Positions 9,551-18,687 are shown, counted from the stretch's first letter. The stretch: 64,000 bases of DNA from Bacillus_BA songklensis (GCF_042649685.1 NZ_JBHRZT010000039.1:33573-97572); one strand, 5' to 3'. Translations and numbers: made by a program. The notes: generated from the sequence alone by a model not told the origin.

Positions 9551-12500
9551 AACCAATCTCGTTAACGATTGCAGGGCTTCATAGTTTTCGTGAAAAGCAA
9601 GTGATCGATTTCGAAACACTTTGCGGCGGCGGCGTGTTCGGGATTTTTGGACCGACGGGAAGTGGAAAATCTTCCATCTTGGATGCGATGACCTTGGCAT
9701 TATACGGAAAAGTAGAAAGAGCGGCAAACAATACGCAAGGTGTTTTAAATCATGCGGAAAAAGAATTGCAAGTTTCTTTTACATTCGAATTGGAAAATGC
9801 CGAAAATAAAAAGCGATATACGGTAGAGCGGAGCTTTAAACGCGCGGATGAGCTGCGTGTGAAATCAGCGACAAGCCGCTTGATCGAAGAGCAGGAAGAG
9901 CGTTTTGTACTAGCGGATAAAACCAATGATGTTAATCAGCAAGTGCAAGATTTGCTCGGTTTGACGATCGATGATTTCACAAGAGCGGTCGTTTTGCCAC
10001 AGGGGAAGTTTGCCGAATTCCTCTCCTTAAAAGGTGTAGAACGCCGGCAAATGCTCCAGCGTTTATTTAATTTGGAACAATACGGAGACCGTCTCAATAA
10101 AAAGCTTCGTGAAAAAGTGCAAAAGTTAAGCAGTGATTTAGATAAGGTAACAGCTGAGCAGGCAGGACTGGGAGATGCATCCACAGAACGTCTGCAAGAA
10201 GCGGAAGAAGAGTTGAAAAGCTGCGATGTATTGCTGCAAAAAAGGGAGAGAGAATTGGCAGAAGTAGAAGAAAAATATGAGCAATATAAGCAGCAATGGG
10301 AATATCAGCAAGAGAAAGAGAAAATGCAGCATAAACTTGCCGTTCTAGAACAGAAGAAAGAGGCCATCCGAGAACAGGAACACACTCTAGAAAGAGCATT
10401 GCGGGCACAGGGCTTAAAGCCGTATATGGAAGCATACGAACAAGTTCAAAGGCGATGCTCCCAAGCACAAGCGCATCTTCAGCAGCTAAAGGAACAATTA
10501 GTAGAAGCAAAGCGGCAGTATGAAGAAGCGACAATGCTGTACAAGGAAAAAAGAGAAGCGAGATTAAGAGAAGAGCCCGGATTAACGGCACGTAAAGAAA
10601 AGTTGGAACAGGCGAAGGAATGGCAACAGTCTGTCGATGAATTAGCCAAAGAGATTGACCAGTTCGTTCAAAAGCAACAGGAGCTTCAGCTGTGCATCGA
10701 AGAAAAAAGAGCAGAATTAGTGAAAGCAGAAAGCCTATTTACAAAGGGAACAGAAAAACAAAAACAACTGAAAGAGGAAATGAAACAAACAGAAATTACG
10801 GCAGATTATCGTGAGAAAATACAGCAGGCCTCTTATGAAATGCATAATCTGACCCGTCTGCGCCAAATGCTGAAGGAAGCGACAGAAAGCCTCATAAAAA
10901 AACAAGAACAAATAAAATCAACAGAGCGAGCAGCAGGAACGACCAATGAAAAATATGAGTCACTTATTGTCAGAGGGAATGAATTATTTCAACGATTGCA
11001 GCAGGCTTACCATGTTGTCTGCGAGCGGGAGAAAGAATTCGAACAAGCCACAGCCGCGAGTGAAGAGTATATTCAAACACTGAAGCACCAGGCGGAAGAA
11101 GAGAAATCCATATATTTGGCATTGCAGCTGACAGAAAAGCTGGCGGAGGGTAAAGCCTGCCCGGTTTGCGGTTCCATGCATCATCCTTCACCCGCTCAAC
11201 ACAAAGAACAATCACTAATTAAAGAGCTCATGGAAAAGCTGAAAAGAGCAGAAACATCCCTTATGGTATTACGGGAAGAAAAGTCCCGTTTTACTTCATT
11301 GAAGATGCAGTTTGAGCAAGCGGCACAACAGATGACAGAAGAGCTTGGAGAACACGTGGAAAGTCTCGCTGCTTTGCCTGCGGTTGAGCCGTTGGGAGTG
11401 CTGGAGCCTGAACAGATAGAGAACATGGTTCACGCGTTTCAAACAGAGGCAAAATCATTGCAGCAAGACTATTTAAAATTGAAAGAAGATAATCAGGATT
11501 TTATTCAACAGCTTCGCATGATAAAAACCAAACAAGAACAGTTCGCATCACATCTCGCTCTTTATCAAGAGGATTTACAGGAGCGAAAAGAAAAAGTGAA
11601 GCAAATTCAACATAATATTGAACAGGCGACTGCCGCCTGGAATGAGCAGTTTGCGCCATTTCAGCTGGATCATATGGAAAAGCTGCAGCAAGAGGTTTCA
11701 GCAAAAGATCACCAACAGCAGCAGTTAAAAGAACGCCTTGAGACAAGTGTTACCTTCTTGGAACAAAAGAGACAGCAAATTCAGCGGCTAACAGCAGAAA
11801 ACAATGAGCTGGACCGACAGAATATCGAGCTGACCGCTCGTCTTTCAGGCAAGCAAGAGTTACGGGCAGAGAAAGAAGCTCAATTAAAAAAAATTGTGGG
11901 GCAAGAGAATGCCGAAGTATTATGGAAGAAAACCGTACAAGCCATTGAGGCCTTGTCTTCCGCTGAAGAACGAGCATATGAAAAATGGCAGTATAACCAG
12001 CGCATTTACCAACAAGTAGACAGTGAGACGAAAGCGTTGGAGCAGTCCCTTCAAGAGCTGAAGGCTCAATACGAAGAGGCCAAACAAACGTGGGAAAGCA
12101 AATGCCAAGAAACGATGTTCGCTTCTTTGGCAGAAGTGAAACAAGCGTTTATTCCAAAAGAACAAGTGGAAGCTTTACAAGAAACCATTCATGAGTTTTG
12201 GGATAAAATAAGAGAGTTTCAAAATGTCATTGCACGTTTAGAAGAGCGGCTGCAGGGAGAAATATTGACAGTTCAGCAATGGACTGAGTTGAAAGAGCTT
12301 CGTACAGAATTGCAGGAAAGTGTTCGTGAAGCGGTTCAGACAAAAGGAGCGGCTCAAAAAGCGCTGCAGGATATCCGTAGCCGCCATGAACGGTTCCAGG
12401 AGCTCGATGCTGAGCGTGTACGTCTAGACTCTTTGCTTGTTCAACATCAAAAGCTGCAAAGTGTGTTTAAAGGAAACAGTTTTGTTGAGTTCATTGCAGA

Positions 12501-12945
12501 AGAACAGCTAATGAGCGTAAGTCGCGATGCGTCTCAGCGTCTTGGGATATTGACGAGACAGCGTTATGCAATTGAAGTCGATTCACAGGGGGGCTTCATT
12601 ATGAGAGACGATGCAAACGGTGGTGTGAAGCGCCCCGTTACGACGTTATCAGGTGGAGAAACGTTTTTGACTTCTTTGGCTCTTGCACTGGCGCTCTCCG
12701 CTCAAATTCAATTGAGAGGGGAATATCCTCTGCAGTTTTTCTTCCTTGATGAAGGATTCGGTACGCTTGATGCGGAGTTATTGGACACGGTAGTAACCTC
12801 GCTTGAAAAGCTTCAATCTAAGCAATTATCGATAGGGGTTATCAGTCATGTTCAAGAGCTAAGGGCAAGACTGCCGAAGCGGCTTATTGTAGATCCTGCG
12901 GAGCCGTCAGGAAGAGGAACGAGAGTAACGGTTGAAACGTTGTAA
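9547..12945 (+). CDS. sbcC: Nuclease SbcCD subunit C (SMC-like ATPase)
   Basis: Rad50-type ATPase partner of SbcD. Seen: N-terminal Walker A GPTGSGKSS (35-43); long Glu/Gln/Lys-rich coiled coils on both sides of a zinc-hook CPVC at 538-541, through which two molecules dimerise; C-terminal ABC signature LSGGETF and Walker B FFFLDEGFGTLD. Length 1132 aa, normal for the family. Start ATG overlaps the sbcD stop. A bidirectional terminator separates it from the convergent gerP operon. Confidence 0.97.
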   Translation: MKPISLTIAGLHSFREKQVIDFETLCGGGVFGIFGPTGSGKSSILDAMTLALYGKVERAANNTQGVLNHAEKELQVSFTFELENAENKKRYTVERSFKRADELRVKSATSRLIEEQEERFVLADKTNDVNQQVQDLLGLTIDDFTRAVVLPQGKFAEFLSLKGVERRQMLQRLFNLEQYGDRLNKKLREKVQKLSSDLDKVTAEQAGLGDASTERLQEAEEELKSCDVLLQKRERELAEVEEKYEQYKQQWEYQQEKEKMQHKLAVLEQKKEAIREQEHTLERALRAQGLKPYMEAYEQVQRRCSQAQAHLQQLKEQLVEAKRQYEEATMLYKEKREARLREEPGLTARKEKLEQAKEWQQSVDELAKEIDQFVQKQQELQLCIEEKRAELVKAESLFTKGTEKQKQLKEEMKQTEITADYREKIQQASYEMHNLTRLRQMLKEATESLIKKQEQIKSTERAAGTTNEKYESLIVRGNELFQRLQQAYHVVCEREKEFEQATAASEEYIQTLKHQAEEEKSIYLALQLTEKLAEGKACPVCGSMHHPSPAQHKEQSLIKELMEKLKRAETSLMVLREEKSRFTSLKMQFEQAAQQMTEELGEHVESLAALPAVEPLGVLEPEQIENMVHAFQTEAKSLQQDYLKLKEDNQDFIQQLRMIKTKQEQFASHLALYQEDLQERKEKVKQIQHNIEQATAAWNEQFAPFQLDHMEKLQQEVSAKDHQQQQLKERLETSVTFLEQKRQQIQRLTAENNELDRQNIELTARLSGKQELRAEKEAQLKKIVGQENAEVLWKKTVQAIEALSSAEERAYEKWQYNQRIYQQVDSETKALEQSLQELKAQYEEAKQTWESKCQETMFASLAEVKQAFIPKEQVEALQETIHEFWDKIREFQNVIARLEERLQGEILTVQQWTELKELRTELQESVREAVQTKGAAQKALQDIRSRHERFQELDAERVRLDSLLVQHQKLQSVFKGNSFVEFIAEEQLMSVSRDASQRLGILTRQRYAIEVDSQGGFIMRDDANGGVKRPVTTLSGGETFLTSLALALALSAQIQLRGEYPLQFFFLDEGFGTLDAELLDTVVTSLEKLQSKQLSIGVISHVQELRARLPKRLIVDPAEPSGRGTRVTVETL

Positions 12946-13008
12946 GGATGGATAGAGCCGAAAGATGGAAGGAAGATGGCGAAAAAAGAACAACAATCCT
13001 AACATGAC

Positions 13009-13053
13009 CTAAAGAAAAGAAGCCTCCTTGAAAATGGGGCTTCTTTTCTTTAG
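13009..13053. terminator. Bidirectional terminator between sbcC and gerPF
   Basis: A 16-bp perfect inverted repeat (CTAAAGAAAAGAAGCC, 13009-13024 with 13038-13053), A-rich on the left and T-rich on the right, so it can end both the sbcC and gerP transcripts. It contains the gerPF stop codon. Confidence 0.85.
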
Positions 13054-13271
13054 GCATTTCCAGCAGAGTTTTGATCGGCAAGGTCTGGATCAATCGCATT
13101 AGTAGCTGAAAGTCCATTGTTTACAACGAAAAAGTTTCCCGTATTAGATGCCCCTGCGCCAAGTGCTGATTTAGAGTTTTCTTTGGGGGAGACATAAAAT
13201 GTATCTCCGAACGTCACAACTGCACCTCCACTGACGTGGTTAATTTGTACTGGACCAAGAATTGCGGGCAT
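13050..13271 (-). CDS. gerPF: Spore germination protein GerPF
   Basis: Last gene of the gerP operon. GerP proteins are made in the mother cell and are needed for germinants to pass the spore coat. Seen: 73 aa, MPAILGPVQI start, VSGGAVVTFGDTF with a GD turn, and the family ending LADQNSAGNA. It is clearly related to GerPA of the same operon (shared MPA start, NTG centre and DQN-ANA tail). Ribosome site AAAGGATG. It is separated from gerPE by 76 bp. Confidence 0.93.
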   Translation of the reverse strand: MPAILGPVQINHVSGGAVVTFGDTFYVSPKENSKSALGAGASNTGNFFVVNNGLSATNAIDPDLADQNSAGNA

Positions 13272-13347
13272 AATTAAACATCCTTTGTTTTTTAATACGT
13301 CTTTCGTGTTAGTTTAGTATATGAATGAAACTTGTAGATGTTCGCCT

Positions 13348-13734
13348 TTACGGGTTGTTTGGAGGAGTACGTTCCCCAATCAATTGACGAATATTTTTAA
13401 CGCGGGCTTCCATATTGACCGTTTCGCTTGAGCCGATATGCACAATGGACGATGTAGATAAGGCGGTGAGTTTTATATTATTGACTTTAATAACAGGAAT
13501 TTCATTTTGAACGCACATATTAATAAACCTGGGTTTGGGAGGAGTAAAGGGCTCCCTGAAAACAGTATAATCTTCAAATCTTCCTTCGCGTCCATAAAAA
13601 AGAGGATACTCCCTTTGGACAGCCAGTACTTTTGAATTGGCATCTACGCAAACAGAATCACCGATCTGACAGATGGAACCGAAAAGAATCGTAATAATAT
13701 CAAGCTTATTAACACAAGACATACGTTTTTGCAT
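13348..13734 (-). CDS. gerPE: Spore germination protein GerPE
   Basis: Fifth gene of the gerP operon, 128 aa. Seen: an N-terminal segment with FGSICQIGDS and a C-terminal segment with SSIVHIGSSETV. These beta-rich IGD/IGS repeats are shared with GerPB and GerPD. No signal peptide or membrane segment, as expected for a coat-associated protein. The start lies 12 nt after the gerPD stop, and its GGGATGG ribosome site lies directly after that stop. Confidence 0.9.
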   Translation of the reverse strand: MQKRMSCVNKLDIITILFGSICQIGDSVCVDANSKVLAVQREYPLFYGREGRFEDYTVFREPFTPPKPRFINMCVQNEIPVIKVNNIKLTALSTSSIVHIGSSETVNMEARVKNIRQLIGERTPPNNP

Positions 13735-13746
13735 GAATAACCATCC

Positions 13747-13923
13747 CTATGAGATTGATAATGGGACAAACGGGCCAATGATGAGCGATTCAGCGGGAGT
13801 ATCAAATGCAGAAGCAAGTGTCATGCTTTGCGTATCCCCCACAAAAAACAAGGATGATGATGAAACAGCTACCAGCTTGATATCGCCTACCAATAATTCT
13901 CGATTGATGACTGTAAAGTTCAT
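13747..13923 (-). CDS. gerPD: Spore germination protein GerPD
   Basis: A small gene of 58 aa: it begins MNFTVINRELLVGDIK, has SSSSLFFVGDTQSM in the middle and ends DTPAESLIIGPFVPLSIS. This is the GerPD pattern (VGDI, SSS-GDT, FDTP-ESLIIGPF-PL). Its ribosome site AGGAGG is formed by the last codons of gerPC, with the ATG 4 nt past the gerPC stop, so translation is probably coupled. Confidence 0.93.
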   Translation of the reverse strand: MNFTVINRELLVGDIKLVAVSSSSLFFVGDTQSMTLASAFDTPAESLIIGPFVPLSIS

Positions 13924-13927
13924 GCTA

Positions 13928-14596
13928 TCAACCTCCTTTTTTTAGTGAATCAGGAAGATAGGTTAGAAAGGCGTGGATTCCTCTGGTAATTTCTTCTCTT
14001 ACTTTTGCTATTATATTCAATTTTAATTCTTGTTCATTTATATTGATTGATGCGGGATCAAGCTCCTGAAGGTGAAAAACAACACGCTGCTTCAATTGTT
14101 TTTTAATATCTTCAATAATGAATTCATAATAAGGATCGGCGATTTTTAGTTGACGTTCTTCTAAGACGGCATTAATAATGTCTGTTCCCTGTTCTTCCAA
14201 TTCCCTTTTCACTTGTTCATGAATGTCATCGACCCATTCTGTCGGAATCTCCCTTGTACCAGGTGAAAAACCTGGACTGATAGACCCTGGAGGGATCTGT
14301 GCCTCAGCGTCAACGGTTCCTGGAGGAAGCTGCGTCCCGATATTGAAGTCCTCAATACTCTCCGGTACTGTAGGATTTAACCCGATATTAAGAGTTCCCT
14401 CCAGCGTTTCAACTTTTAGTTGATCAAATTTATATTCAATTCTTTCTATTTGTGTTGTTGGTTTCTCTTCCAATTCTTTTACCTGATTTTTCAATTGCGC
14501 TATACTCTGCTCTAAATTTTGAATCCTGTCATTTTGTCTTTGTATATAGGCAGCTAGCTGCTGAACGTAGTGGTGAAGTTGTTGAAGGTAATCCAT
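13928..14596 (-). CDS. gerPC: Spore germination protein GerPC
   Basis: Largest GerP protein, 222 aa. Seen: an N-terminal coiled coil of about 45 residues (Gln/Glu/Leu heptads), then an IERIEYKFDQLKVETLEGTLNIGL beta segment in the family position, a Pro/Gly-rich stretch, and a helical C-terminal half. It is needed with the other GerP proteins for germinant access through the coat. Ribosome site GGAAGGATTG. Its 3' end carries the gerPD ribosome site. Confidence 0.92.
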   Translation of the reverse strand: MDYLQQLHHYVQQLAAYIQRQNDRIQNLEQSIAQLKNQVKELEEKPTTQIERIEYKFDQLKVETLEGTLNIGLNPTVPESIEDFNIGTQLPPGTVDAEAQIPPGSISPGFSPGTREIPTEWVDDIHEQVKRELEEQGTDIINAVLEERQLKIADPYYEFIIEDIKKQLKQRVVFHLQELDPASININEQELKLNIIAKVREEITRGIHAFLTYLPDSLKKGG

Positions 14597-14667
14597 TGAA
14601 TCAATCCTTCCATTTAGTACATGGATACCTTAACATATGACGCGAAAAGAGAATAAATGAGCATCAA

Positions 14668-14913
14668 TTAACGACCGGGAGGGGTCGTTGTAAACGGAAT
14701 CAATCCCGGTACTTGTTGTCCGCCCTCAAGCGGGATAAGAGGGGCCTGGAGCTTTTTCGCCTCAGGTGCAGGCCCTGTAAACCCTCCCGTATTAAATAAA
14801 TTGGCTGTTGTTCTTACCAGTCCGGAGCTTCCAATTTGTAAAACAGAAGCATTTGTAACCGCATTGATCCTCAAGGAATGAATGCATATGCTTTGGTTGA
14901 CATAAAAGTTCAA
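14668..14913 (-). CDS. gerPB: Spore germination protein GerPB
   Basis: Second gene of the operon, 81 aa. Seen: the N-terminal half INAVTNASVLQIGSSG, a beta-rich segment typical of GerPB, then NLFNTGGF, and a Pro/Gly-rich tail ending TTTPPGR. The start is a TTG (minus-strand codon at 14913-14911) preceded by AAGGAGGGAATCAT. This is a good ribosome site, and no ATG is available in a suitable place. Confidence 0.9.
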   Translation of the reverse strand: MNFYVNQSICIHSLRINAVTNASVLQIGSSGLVRTTANLFNTGGFTGPAPEAKKLQAPLIPLEGGQQVPGLIPFTTTPPGR

Positions 14914-14954
14914 ATGATTCCCTCCTTCGGCGCCAAGGATGCCGCATGGTTACT

Positions 14955-15176
14955 CTAAGCATTAGCGGCAATATTTTGATCTGCAACATCTTTATCATTG
15001 ACATTAGTCGAGCTTTGCTGGTTATAAACGCGTAAGCCATCCCCTGTATTGAAGGAGCCTGCACCAGCAAATGTTTTGGCTGTGGCTTTTGGAGAAATGG
15101 CATATACATCCCCAATATGGAAAACACTTGCACTACCAATATTCACGATACTGATTGCCCCTACAAATGCTGGCAT
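14955..15176 (-). CDS. gerPA: Spore germination protein GerPA
   Basis: First gene of the gerP operon, 73 aa from MPAFVGAISIVNIG. The frame is open for 7 more codons upstream, but the AAAAGGATG ribosome site precedes the chosen ATG by a normal distance, and relatives start MPA. Seen: VFHIGDVY, SPKATAKTFAGAGSFNTGD and the tail VADQNIAANA, paralogous to GerPF. It is driven by a SigK-like promoter at 15209-15236, which fits late mother-cell expression. Confidence 0.93.
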   Translation of the reverse strand: MPAFVGAISIVNIGSASVFHIGDVYAISPKATAKTFAGAGSFNTGDGLRVYNQQSSTNVNDKDVADQNIAANA

Positions 15177-15208
15177 ATAAAACATCCTTTTAATCATTTT
15201 CTGCTACC

Positions 15209-15236
15209 ATCATATGTAAGATGGGCTATAAGGGTG
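15209..15236 (-). promoter_or_regulatory. SigK-type promoter of the gerP operon
   Basis: Reading the minus strand: CACC (15236-15233), a 16-nt spacer, then CATATGAT (15216-15209). This fits the SigK consensus mACm-N16-CATAnnnT. It lies 33 bp upstream of the gerPA start. gerP is a known SigK-regulated operon in B. subtilis. Confidence 0.75.
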
Positions 15237-15267
15237 AATGCCCAGGATGTCTAAGATGTTAATAGCA

Positions 15268-15292
15268 GAAAATGTAAAACGCTTACATTTTC
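15268..15292. promoter_or_regulatory. Perfect 10-bp inverted repeat, probable operator
   Basis: GAAAATGTAA (15268-15277) and TTACATTTTC (15283-15292) around the 5-nt spacer AACGC. It resembles a catabolite (cre) site but is one base too long, and its symmetry is better. It lies just upstream of a -35-like TTGTGA (15293-15298) and -10 TAAAAT (15318-15323) for the acyl-CoA ligase gene, and between that gene and the gerP promoter. Confidence 0.6.
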
Positions 15293-15370
15293 TTGTGACA
15301 AAAAATGACACCTGTGCTAAAATGTTTTTATATTCGGAATTGTTCATATAAATGAATGGGGGATGCTCTT

Positions 15371-16963
15371 ATGCGTGTACCACTTCTATTAACGGAATTC
15401 TTAGACCGTGCTGTTTCGCTGTACGGACAAAAAACGGCCGTCATCGATGGGAAAAGATCCTTTACGTATGTGCAGCTGCAAGAACGTGTCAATCAACTGT
15501 CCAACGGCTTGCGTTCGTTAGGGATAAAGAAAGGAGATCGTGTAGCTTATTTAGCTCCTAATACACTTGAAATGCTGGAAGGCTTTTACGGCATTTTTCA
15601 AACAGGGGCTATTATGGTCCCGTTAAACATTCGTTTAAAGCCGGAGGATTATCTATTCATTTTAAATCATAGCGAGAGCAAAATCTTGTTTGTCGATTAC
15701 GAGTTATATGAGAATATTGCTCCTGTTAAAGACCAGCTTCAAACGGTGGAGACCATTATTGTGCACGGACAGGCCTTAAATGGGACAGACCTTCAATATG
15801 ACGAGTGGCTCTTCCGATTTGATGGAAGGCCATTTGAAAGGGAAGAGCTTGATGAAGACGATGTATGCAGTTTGCTGTACACAAGTGGTACAACTGGAAA
15901 TCCGAAAGGGGTCATGCTTACACATCGCAATAACTACTTACATGCTTTAAGTGCAATGCATCATATCCGTGTAAGCGACCATGATATATATTTGCACATT
16001 TTGCCGATGTTCCATGTCAATGGATGGGGGAGTCCGTTTTATTATACAGCGAACGGTGCTACTCATGTCTGCCTTCGTAAAGCAACGCCATCCGCTATCT
16101 TCGATTTGGTTCAAAAGCACGGTGTAACAGTGATGCATATGGCACCTACCGTTTTGAATGCTTTGTTGCAATATTACGAAGAACACGTTCCTAAAATTGA
16201 ACAAGATGTTCGTGTCGTGATTGCGGGCTCTGCACCCCCTCCTGCATTTGTCACAGGAGTAGAGAAAGAGCTCGGATGGGAGTTCATTCAAGTGTATGGA
16301 ATGACAGAATCTTCCCCGCTCAGCCTTTCAGGAACCATTCGTTCTACCCTGACTTCCTTACCGTTAAGTGATCAGTATCGCATTAAAGCAAAAGCAGGCC
16401 ATTCTATGATTGGGTGTCAAGTGAAGGTCGTGAATGACTACGGTGAAGAGATTGCTCATGACGGAAAGGAAATCGGTGAAGTGATCGTACGAAGCAATGG
16501 CGTAATGAAGGGATATTGGAAAAACTACGTGGCCACAATGGAAGCAATTCGCAATGGGTGGCTTCATACGGGTGATATGGCCACAATCGATGAATATGGC
16601 CACATTGATATTGTGGATCGTAAAAAAGATGTCATTATCAGCGGCGGTGAAAATATTTCTTCTATTGAAGTAGAAGGAGTTTTATACGAGCATGATGGTG
16701 TATTGGAAGCGGCAGTCGTAGCAGCCCCTCATGAAAAATGGGGAGAAACTCCACATGCTTTTGTAGTTCTCCGCCCGAATGCCGAAGTAACGGAAAAAGA
16801 ACTCATCGCTTTCTCAAGGGAAAAGCTTGCACATTTTAAGGCAGTTACGGGTGTTACATTTGTCGATGAACTGCCTAAAACCGCTTCTGGAAAAATTCAA
16901 AAAGTTCATTTGCGAAATCAATATTGGGAATCGGCCGGGAAAGCTGGAAGATTTATCAACTAG
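15371..16963 (+). CDS. Long/medium-chain acyl-CoA synthetase (AMP-forming)
   Basis: Activates a fatty or other carboxylic acid to the acyl-CoA through an acyl-adenylate. Seen in order: YTSGTTGNPKGVMLTHR (P-loop A3), YGMTESSP (A5), LHTGDMATIDEYG (A7), RKKDVIISGGENI (A8) and the catalytic-lysine motif PKTASGKIQK (A10). Length 530 aa. The frame is open to ATG 15356, but GGGGGATG at 15358-15365 is the ribosome site for ATG 15371. It stands alone between the divergent gerP operon and an unknown small gene. Substrate cannot be told from the sequence; the long-chain FadD/YhfL type is most likely. Confidence 0.88.
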   Translation: MRVPLLLTEFLDRAVSLYGQKTAVIDGKRSFTYVQLQERVNQLSNGLRSLGIKKGDRVAYLAPNTLEMLEGFYGIFQTGAIMVPLNIRLKPEDYLFILNHSESKILFVDYELYENIAPVKDQLQTVETIIVHGQALNGTDLQYDEWLFRFDGRPFEREELDEDDVCSLLYTSGTTGNPKGVMLTHRNNYLHALSAMHHIRVSDHDIYLHILPMFHVNGWGSPFYYTANGATHVCLRKATPSAIFDLVQKHGVTVMHMAPTVLNALLQYYEEHVPKIEQDVRVVIAGSAPPPAFVTGVEKELGWEFIQVYGMTESSPLSLSGTIRSTLTSLPLSDQYRIKAKAGHSMIGCQVKVVNDYGEEIAHDGKEIGEVIVRSNGVMKGYWKNYVATMEAIRNGWLHTGDMATIDEYGHIDIVDRKKDVIISGGENISSIEVEGVLYEHDGVLEAAVVAAPHEKWGETPHAFVVLRPNAEVTEKELIAFSREKLAHFKAVTGVTFVDELPKTASGKIQKVHLRNQYWESAGKAGRFIN

Positions 16964-17273
16964 TACAAAAAGCAGGCTTAATTTGTCAACCTAAAAGATA
17001 AATTGAAGGGTGAGGTGCCTGGTAATAAGAAAGGATAAAAGAATTCTTTGCTTATTTGTGGGAATCATCTTCACTCAGGTCGAAAAATGACTGATTTTGC
17101 GAAAATTAGGACATTTGTCTGGCTACTTATGTTCTTTTTCGAATGATTGATTTAGAAAATAAGAAAGTTGGTCGATTTTGTAGAAAAAGAAACTATTTTA
17201 TGATGGAAGTAGTTGAATGAAACATTGGGGATTACAATACAGCAACCCTGTAAAGATGAAAGGGATGGTAGAT
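16964..17273. other. AT-rich intergenic region without a clear gene
   Basis: About 310 bp. No hairpin terminator with a T run is obvious directly after the acyl-CoA synthetase. Short TCGAAAAA and TCGAAT stretches (around 17078 and 17138) recall parts of Spo0A boxes but are too short to call. Confidence 0.4.
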
Positions 17274-17438
17274 ATGAACGATACAGGAAAATCACCCCTT
17301 AAGCAGACAAAACGAGAAATATCTGAATATTCTTTAGTCTTTATGATCATCTCAGTTTCATCTTTAATGGCCTTTATTACACTTCCAAATGAGATGGTTA
17401 CTCTTTTTAAAGGAGCCGTTGACTTTTTATTAAAGTAA
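17274..17438 (+). CDS. Small single-pass membrane protein, unknown
   Basis: 54 aa from ATG 17274, preceded by AAAGGGATGG with about 5-nt spacing; the frame is open upstream to 17217 but has no better ribosome site. Seen: a charged N-terminus (KSPLKQTKREISEY) followed by one hydrophobic segment (SLVFMIISVSSLMAFITL), then a short tail. I do not recognise the family. A strong terminator at 17476-17545 supports a real transcription unit. Confidence 0.6.
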   Translation: MNDTGKSPLKQTKREISEYSLVFMIISVSSLMAFITLPNEMVTLFKGAVDFLLK

Positions 17439-17475
17439 CATTTCGGAGCATTGAAACACCCATTAACATTCAGTC

Positions 17476-17545
17476 AAGAAATCACTGTCTTCTTTCGACC
17501 ATTGAAAAAATCAATGGGGGAGAGAAAAATGGTGATTTCTTTTTT
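17476..17545 (+). terminator. Branched terminator
   Basis: Outer 10-bp stem AAGAAATCAC (17476-17485) with GTGATTTCTT (17532-17541), followed by a T run. It encloses an inner 7-bp hairpin CCATTGA/TCAATGG (17499-17505, 17511-17517). Confidence 0.75.
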
Positions 17546-17628
17546 GTGAGCGGTTTTTCTCATGTTGGAGGAAATATGAAAGGAATTGTCGAAGGAAGCA
17601 ATGATTGTTATACAAGGAGGAATGGATG

Positions 17629-18525
17629 ATGAAGTTTGTTACGGCTGCACACAAAGAGCATGTGTTTGTAGGCATGCTTATTGATGACCGCATTATTGAT
17701 TTACGTAAAGGCGAGGAACAGTTGTTTAATACGAGTGAACTGCCATCTTCTATGGTTGAGCTCATCGAACGGTATGAAACACTGTCAGGGAAATTAGCAG
17801 CCATTCATAAATGGGGACAAGAAGCTCCGAAAGCGGAAGGGATACATGCGCTGGAGGAAATCAAATGGTTAGCTCCTATTCCGCGGCCGCGCAAAAATGT
17901 TTTTTGCGTCGGAAAGAATTATGCTGATCATGCGATTGAACTTGGGGGCAAAGACGATATTCCAACACATTTAATGCTGTTTTCAAAAGCACCGACTACG
18001 GTAGTGGGCCATGAGGAAATCGTCCTGCATCATCAAGACGTTACGAAAGAACTGGATTATGAAGGTGAGCTGGCTGTCATTATTGGAAAGAAATGCAAAA
18101 ACATCAAAGAGGAAGAAGCAATGGATTATGTGTTTGGCTATACTCTTATCAATGACGTCACAGCGCGGGACTTGCAGGAGAGACATAAACAGTTTTTGTT
18201 AGGAAAAAGCCTCGATACGTCATGTCCAATGGGGCCGGTTATCGTCCATAAATCCGTTATCAAAAATCCGGGAACGCTTGAGATTGAGACAAAAGTGAAT
18301 GGAGAGGTGCGCCAAAAAGGCAATACAGAGCAATTTATCTTTCCGATTGAAACGATTATTGCAACCATTGCAAAAGGAACGACGTTAGAGCCGGGAGACA
18401 TCATTGCAACAGGAACGCCGGCTGGGGTAGGAAAAGGATTTAATCCGCCGCGCTTTTTAAAGCCGGGAGATGTAGTGGAAATAACGGTAGAGAAAATCGG
18501 TACGCTGCGCAATACAGTGAAATAG
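17629..18525 (+). CDS. yisK: Fumarylacetoacetate hydrolase family protein YisK
   Basis: 298 aa. Seen: the FAH core with CVGKNYADHAIE, the metal-binding Glu cluster in LDYEGELAVIIGKK, the loop ITARDLQERHKQF (here VTARDLQERHKQF), and the C-terminal IATGTPAGVGKG. These match B. subtilis YisK closely. Family members act on small 2-oxoacids or acylpyruvates (oxaloacetate, fumarylpyruvate) with Mg or Mn; YisK has also been linked to the cell-shape protein Mbl. Ribosome site AAGGAGG. Of ATG 17626 and 17629 I choose 17629, which gives MKF as in relatives. Confidence 0.9.
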   Translation: MKFVTAAHKEHVFVGMLIDDRIIDLRKGEEQLFNTSELPSSMVELIERYETLSGKLAAIHKWGQEAPKAEGIHALEEIKWLAPIPRPRKNVFCVGKNYADHAIELGGKDDIPTHLMLFSKAPTTVVGHEEIVLHHQDVTKELDYEGELAVIIGKKCKNIKEEEAMDYVFGYTLINDVTARDLQERHKQFLLGKSLDTSCPMGPVIVHKSVIKNPGTLEIETKVNGEVRQKGNTEQFIFPIETIIATIAKGTTLEPGDIIATGTPAGVGKGFNPPRFLKPGDVVEITVEKIGTLRNTVK

Positions 18526-18687
18526 ACAAGCCATCATATAGAGTAATGATTTGCAATGTCCGCTGCTGTATGATATAGAATTCTGTTTTTCCTTATGACA
18601 AAATTAAAGAACGAATTATTTCGCTAACACTTTGATACATGATATGATGGAGAGGAAAATATTTTGGACTAGGGAGGATTTTCTCTG

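Noticed and set aside
10094..10591. Long minus-strand ORF inside sbcC
   Set aside because: A shadow of the coiled-coil coding region; Leu-rich only because of Gln/Glu/Lys codons on the other strand.
15268..15292. Calling this palindrome a cre site
   Set aside because: The arms are one base too far apart for the cre consensus, so it is listed as an unknown operator.
17060..17210. Spo0A boxes upstream of the 54-aa membrane protein
   Set aside because: Only TCGAA cores are present; the full TTGTCGAA pattern is not.
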